Source of the DNA: Lateolabrax maculatus
Lineage: Eukaryota; Chordata; Actinopteri; Acropomatiformes; Lateolabracidae
Reading direction: 5' to 3'
Assembly: GCA_031216445.1 (NCBI GenBank)
Contig: CM062196.1
Location: forward strand, 6,396,501 to 6,460,500
DNA: 64,000 bases
The position numbers were made by a program, and so were the translations under genes. Below are positions 59,090 through 64,000 of this stretch, in pieces. How positions within the stretch are numbered: the first letter of the stretch is position 1; every line of letters begins with the position of its first letter. Below the pieces are notes generated by a model that was given only the letters and a program-made list of their open reading frames with translations, ran no database searches and was not told where the DNA came from.

Positions 59090-61550
59090 GTGATTATTGG
59101 ATTTTTTAATCAGCAGAGGTAACCTACTTTTTTCCAAGAGGGGAACTGGACCGCAAAGAAGTGTGATGAGTGTGAGGTGGTGCGAGGAGGTAATACACAG
59201 CATGTGTGTTTGTAAGCTTGGGTTAGAGGAGACAGAATGAGAGTGATGATGAGACTGAAGAAATGTGAAGTGCTAAGCAGTGTTAAAGGACTGATACTGG
59301 ACTTTTAAAAGGCTTTGAAAGATGTGAACACTTTTTTGGGGGGGTGGGAGGTTAGTAACTGACTTTTGGAAATGTATGGTAGAGGTTAATTTAATATTCT
59401 GATACAATAGGCTTTTCATAAGCTATGTAACAGTTTAGCAAGTTCATGAACTTTTGAACTTTTTTATTTGAGTTTGTTAAAGCCTCAGGTTAATTGTAAG
59501 AAAGGGTTTACATTAGATACCAGAACGAGGATTCTTCAGTGGCTATACAAAAATGAGTCAATGACTCAGAGAGAGAAAGAAAAGACTCCATAATGTATAT
59601 TGTATGCGTAGGTATTGCTCAAATTTGGGTTTGAGAGAGAAAACCAGAAGATGCCAAAGGCTTTGGGTAAGGCTTGGTCGAGTTTTGTGAGAAATAAATT
59701 GGTGATTTTGTGAGAGGCTGTGCCCCAAGTATCAAATCTCTGAAGGTAACACACTTTTTTCTGGATCTCCAGAGCAACTTCAAATCCGGATTCAAATCCC
59801 TTGTATGTGTACACATACAGTAGAATAAAGCTGATTCTGAATCCTATATGGTAAAGGTGATCCATGTTCAAGCTGCCAAAACTACTTTCTGCAGTCATTT
59901 AGACTTTTAGTAGGTGCATTGTCCAGTTGCTTTTTCAAAGCAGCCCAAATTTCTAAGGATTTTTGAAGGCCATGTTCAGAACGACAAAAACAAACCACAA
60001 CAAACAATGGACTGAACAATTAACCATACATCCATGTAGAGTACCTAATTTTCTACAAGGTATCTATAGGCTACCTTGAAAATTTCAAAGCCATTGTAAC
60101 TTTCCAGAGTGGCCTCAAAGCAGTATAAAGAGCTGTACAGTGCCGTTGTGTCATGCCGAAAGACAGTGTGTTTTTTTTACTGCTGTAGTTGGTTTGTACA
60201 GGACTTCTGTTCAAACTGTAATTGGTGTATCACACTGAGCACTTTGGCAGAGGTGTATGGTGCTCATTGTGAACAAGTTGTTCAACAGCCGAGTTGAAGC
60301 TGGTCAGTTCCTAAGGCAGGAGTAGAACCCAGACATCCAGGATTCACATAACTACCAGAGGTCAGTCCTTCTGTCTCATCACAAAACTTACCATATGGCT
60401 GTAACTACAGGCTAGCTCCTATTTGCAATTTTTATTAAGATGATTTTCAAAGAGGTGATCAAAGAGCCCTTTGAAGATTCTCAAAGTAATAAGTCTGATT
60501 GGGATAGGCCAAGAACGTGTGTGGGTGTGTATGCGTGCACATGTCTGTAAAAGGGTACGAGTGTGTACACCTGCAATAGCGTGTCTATAAAGCTAGAGTC
60601 AATGCTTGTATTTAGTATTCATCACAAGGTGAATCTGTAAATCATTTCATCAGATTAGTGGACTTGTGGTTAAGTCTCATTACGTCCAATCAAGGTCAGA
60701 CGCTGTGAGAGCTTCTCTAACTTTCTCAGCCACATTGATCCTCACAGTGGTGTGTGCATGCGTGTGTGTTTGTGTGCATGCAGAAGAATGTGTGCGAGCT
60801 TTTGCATGCATATTCTTTCATCAGAAGTATATTGTTTGCATCAAAAATTCAAAGTAGAACTATAGTGAGCAATATGGAAAAACAATCTTTATCAAGGTAT
60901 ATGCAGTTTTAAAACATGATATAGTAAATTTTCTGGAAATTCCATAGTACCTTCATCAGTTTGATGCAAGACCTTACATCCTATATTGCCAGGAGGAGAT
61001 ATTAAAGGGATAGCTACCATTATATAGTATCAAAAGCTAAAATCTCCAATTGCTGATAATTCTCTACCATGTCCCTGTAAACATTGGGGTGACAGATTAA
61101 AGAAATAACCAACATAAAATATTGTAGTAAGATGTAGTAACCGCTTCAGTGGGCTATGGCATACAGTATCTTCTACAAGTGTCTGGAACACTGTTCCTCC
61201 AAATGATATTCCCTCCTTTGGTGTTTGGACGATGGTGATGGAGAGCACTATGTGACACGTCAGCCCATAATCTTCAATAGATGCTGTACCATTTCATTGT
61301 TAATATCATGCAGAGCCGTCCATCTGTCTGTCCCTTCCTTACACCCTCTGAACCTCTCTCTAGCAGCCTACCATCTTGAGTCACATCCTCTTCTCTGTCC
61401 TCCTTGTCTTCCCGGCTGTATGTCCTCCACTTTCTGATCTGAGTTCAGTTTAAGTAATGCCTTTGATTTAATTGATTTCCCTGGGAGGGAATCGATGGGC
61501 TGATCCCCGAGACCTCTGGTCGACTGCTGATTAACTATGGACCTCCGATG
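59090..61550. other. Intronic sequence without recognisable features
   Basis: AT-rich unique sequence with short GT/GC-rich bits near 60750. No exon-like segment was noted. Confidence 0.5.
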
Positions 61551-61562
61551 ACGCCTCTGAAA

Positions 61563-61610
61563 CCACACACACACACACACACGCACACACACGCACACAC
61601 ACGCACACGC
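61563..61610 (+). repeat. CA repeat with periodic ACGC units
   Basis: A (CA)9 run passes into three units starting ACGC at 61581, 61591 and 61601, that is a 10-bp higher-order ACGCACACAC period. Confidence 0.9.
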
Positions 61611-61619
61611 AGGCTCCTC

Positions 61620-63870
61620 GGGAGTTGTCTGTAATTACACACCTGAAAATGAATCTTGACCTGGAGAGGATTCTGGAGAAAATGCTCAGTCAGTAGTTGA
61701 TACATAAAAAGAGGCTATGGGTCTGAACACAATGTTCCTACAGCCCACATATTTGGGCTGGATGCGGTTTACTTGATTTATCGTTTTCGACACTTGAAAC
61801 AATCTCACAAAGTTCAGTGAAGCCTTTCTTTACTACAGAAACGTGTGTAAATTATGTTCAGAATGCTGAATTAAATGTCAGTACCATACACGCAGGCAAC
61901 AAAATAGCAAAGTTCATAGTTTTTCTTTACTGTGAGACAAACGTTTTAGTTCTGTGAGGTTGAGCACCAATTTTCAATGGATGGGAAGCTAATTAATATT
62001 CATTAAAACCTCTTTAGCGTCTTCATTGCCGTAACAGCACTGAATGGTTCATTTTAAGGGTGCTTGTTACTAATCCAGGAGTTTTTACCTGATAGCTAAA
62101 TGCCAAAGAATTACACTCAATTATCCATTTCTCCCCCAAACAGACTCATCACTGACGACCTTCGGGTCATCTGTATATTTTCCCATAACTATTGAATTTA
62201 CATAATGTGCTATGCTGTGGGGTGTTCCTGTTCATAATCCTTATACCAGACATCAAGGCACTGATTTTCTGGGGTTGAGACATTACAAAGTCAGCATCCA
62301 TTTTGTCTGAGTGGCATCAGCAAGATCCTGCAGTGTGACAATCAGTGCTGATTAGAGGAGCTGCGTAGACTCTCCCAGGCATTATTTAAACTCCATCTTT
62401 ATGTGCGCACGCTCTTTTCGGCTCCGCTGCTGCATATCTACACTGCCAGGATTAAAGTGAGCCCTTCCCGCCACCCAAGTGTCTCTGTGTAGATAAAGGT
62501 TATTGAATTGCAACATCAGACACTTCAGCCAACCTCACTCAGCCACACACTGGACCAACATGTGACACACTCTCTACAGTCCCCCGCCAGTCCAAGTGAT
62601 GCTTCAAAACTTTAGATGTAGAGAGGAAACTGTTGAAGGGTACTTAAGCTTTTGTATTATTTGGAGGATAGTTTATATTCATAACATAAAAGTCTTGAAT
62701 AATCAACGTAAGAAATCTAATCATTACAAGTCCACTCAGGCATATTTCATACTCGGAGGCATGCTGACAAAGGCTGTACTGAGAAGCCTGTAAACCCATT
62801 GTGAAACATAATGGGGGGAAAAAAGACAAACACGAGAATTTTGGTAACTTTAGAAGTCAAATAATCTCAAGTCACACATCACGGCTGAGAAGAATATTGA
62901 GATAAAACGGAGATACAGCAGTCTTACTAGTCCCTTTGGCACTGCTATGAAAGCAGTTTGATTTTAATTTATTCAAAAGAGAAAAAAAGGACAATTCGGG
63001 TCTTTGAAATGAGGGCTGGTATTTATTTCATTGATGTTCCATTCCTGTAATGGTAAAAGACACAGTCAAATGAGTCAGTAATTGTTATACATATAGTATT
63101 ACAGCTTAAAAGATGCTGATGTGTTTGGTACTTTTCACTGATCACCTGACTTTACCAACTTACTGAACACCACAGGGCATTAAAATTGCCATGATTTCAA
63201 ACTTTCATTCCATCTGATGAAACATATTCATCTAAAGACAAACTGTCAAAGCAGAGCCTTTCATCACAGCACGACTTCTCCCCCACTTTTTGTAGCCTTG
63301 ATTTATAGACCCCATATCGAGTCACTGCTGACTTCTGCCATTTCATTTTCATATGGCAATTAAAGCACTGCTGAGGAGAAAGTGAAATATTGACAGTGGA
63401 CAGTAAGACAGCTGGAGGACAACTGTTACTAGCCTTGGTACAGCTTAGCCAAACAGGTATTGCAACTTCTTTGTTCTTGAGCCTCCTGAGTGTTTATATT
63501 GGGAGGAGGAAAGCTCTGAGTTATCAAACATGATTGCAGGATGTTGATGATGAGGATATTGCTGATGACAATGATTGCTCTTTGACTACATCCTGTAACT
63601 CAAAACTCTCAAAACAGCTTGTTGCTGTGACCTTTTTGCAAACAAAATGCTTTAGATATAAAAATGTCCTAGACTATAGAACCTAGATTGTTACTTGTAT
63701 ATGTATTTATTTATTGGTGGTGAGCAGCTGTGTAAAACTCATGAATTTAATCAAAGAGAAATCTGACGCTTAATTATCCAGCACAGGCCCATGATATCAG
63801 TCCAACACCACTGAGAAGCCAGCTGTCCTTTGGTGATAACTAAAGTTAAAACTTCAACACGTACACCCCC
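61620..63870. other. Intronic sequence without recognisable features
   Basis: AT-rich sequence. The ORFs at 62596-62829 overlap on opposite strands and are not gene-like. Confidence 0.5.
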
Positions 63871-63911
63871 ACCAACCCCCTTCCATCTCTCTCTGTCCCT
63901 GCTGTCATCAG

Positions 63912-63935
63912 TTCCACCTGCTCCAGTGTACCGAG
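63912..63935 (+). CDS. Candidate 24-nt microexon following the LA exon
   Basis: A strong pyrimidine tract (about 63880-63909) ends in a CAG acceptor, and 24 nt later there is a GAG|GTGGGT donor. The length is divisible by three. If it is joined to the phase-1 end of the LA exon at 57799, the split codon becomes ATT and the insert reads I-P-P-A-P-V-Y-R with a split last codon, leaving the frame unchanged. This would lengthen the linker after the module. I know of no such exon in mammalian LRP8 between LA2 and LA3. The segment could equally be a chance pairing of splice-like signals. The frame also stays open from here to the end of the window, so a longer exon cut by the window edge is not excluded. 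Confidence 0.3.
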
Positions 63936-64000
63936 GTGGGTTTTTCCTTGTTGTGTCTGCTGAGAGAGTAGGCAGGTCAGCATATTATAGCATGGAGGCT

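Larger units (their letters stand above)
57800..64000 (+). other. lrp8: Intron following the LA exon, continuing past the window
   Basis: No second LA-type exon (six-cysteine pattern with the DGSDE-like signature) was seen between the donor at 57800 and the window end. The next receptor exon, expected to carry LA3, therefore lies beyond 64000. The interval contains AT-rich unique sequence, a 19-bp direct repeat (58969 and 59062), a compound CA repeat near 61563 and the candidate microexon at 63912. Confidence 0.65.

Noticed and set aside
1..64000. CRISPR array, prophage, operon or defence system
   Set aside because: The sequence is eukaryotic intron-type DNA. The tandem repeats are microsatellites and a minisatellite without unique spacers, and no bacterial-type genes are present.

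Overview
The window reads as vertebrate, almost certainly teleost fish, genomic DNA. It is AT-rich, very rich in CA/GT microsatellites, and has no bacterial-type gene packing. It carries fragments of interspersed repeats I recognise from fish genomes. Only one coding exon can be called with confidence: a 123-nt, phase 1-1 exon on the + strand at 57677-57799. It encodes one complete LDL-receptor class A (LA) module. Its length, phase, residues and partial first codon point to the second LA module of an ApoER2/VLDLR-type receptor, with lrp8 preferred over vldlr. The rest of the window is then most simply intron: at least 57.6 kb upstream of this exon and at least 6 kb downstream. I did not find the first LA exon, the signal-peptide exon or a CpG-island promoter.

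Layout. 1-8400: a degraded dispersed repeat (about 925-1480), a seven-copy 13-bp minisatellite (1882-1972), a telomere-motif-like element between two GT runs (2113-2457), several CA/GT runs and a small terminal-inverted-repeat element (7873-8023). 8400-23000: mostly featureless intron, with a striking quasi-palindrome at 11394-11461, a GA run at 13316, a possible conserved block near 17930, and a tRNA-SINE-like fragment next to a second dispersed repeat (19711-20110). 23000-33000: a POU-motif-rich block (23060-23460), a 61-nt GT run, two long CA runs (27.6-27.8 kb), and a second quasi-palindrome with a long poly(A) (32.0-32.2 kb). 33000-48000: a 72-nt GT run (37675), several blocks of non-repetitive sequence that look like candidate conserved noncoding elements (35.7, 38.8, 45.3-46.2 kb), and an inverted GT/CA microsatellite pair followed by a perfect-looking hairpin (47.3-47.6 kb). 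48000-57676: sparse, with a (TA)29 run at 52911 and a candidate regulatory block at 54.5 kb. 57677-64000: the LA exon, then intron. At 63912-63935 there is a possible 24-nt microexon with matching phase and good splice signals.

The most interesting candidate is that 24-nt segment. It has a pyrimidine tract and CAG before it and GTGGGT after it, it preserves the frame, and if spliced it would place a short proline-containing linker after the LA module. Everything about conservation here is my judgement from sequence texture; no alignment could be run.
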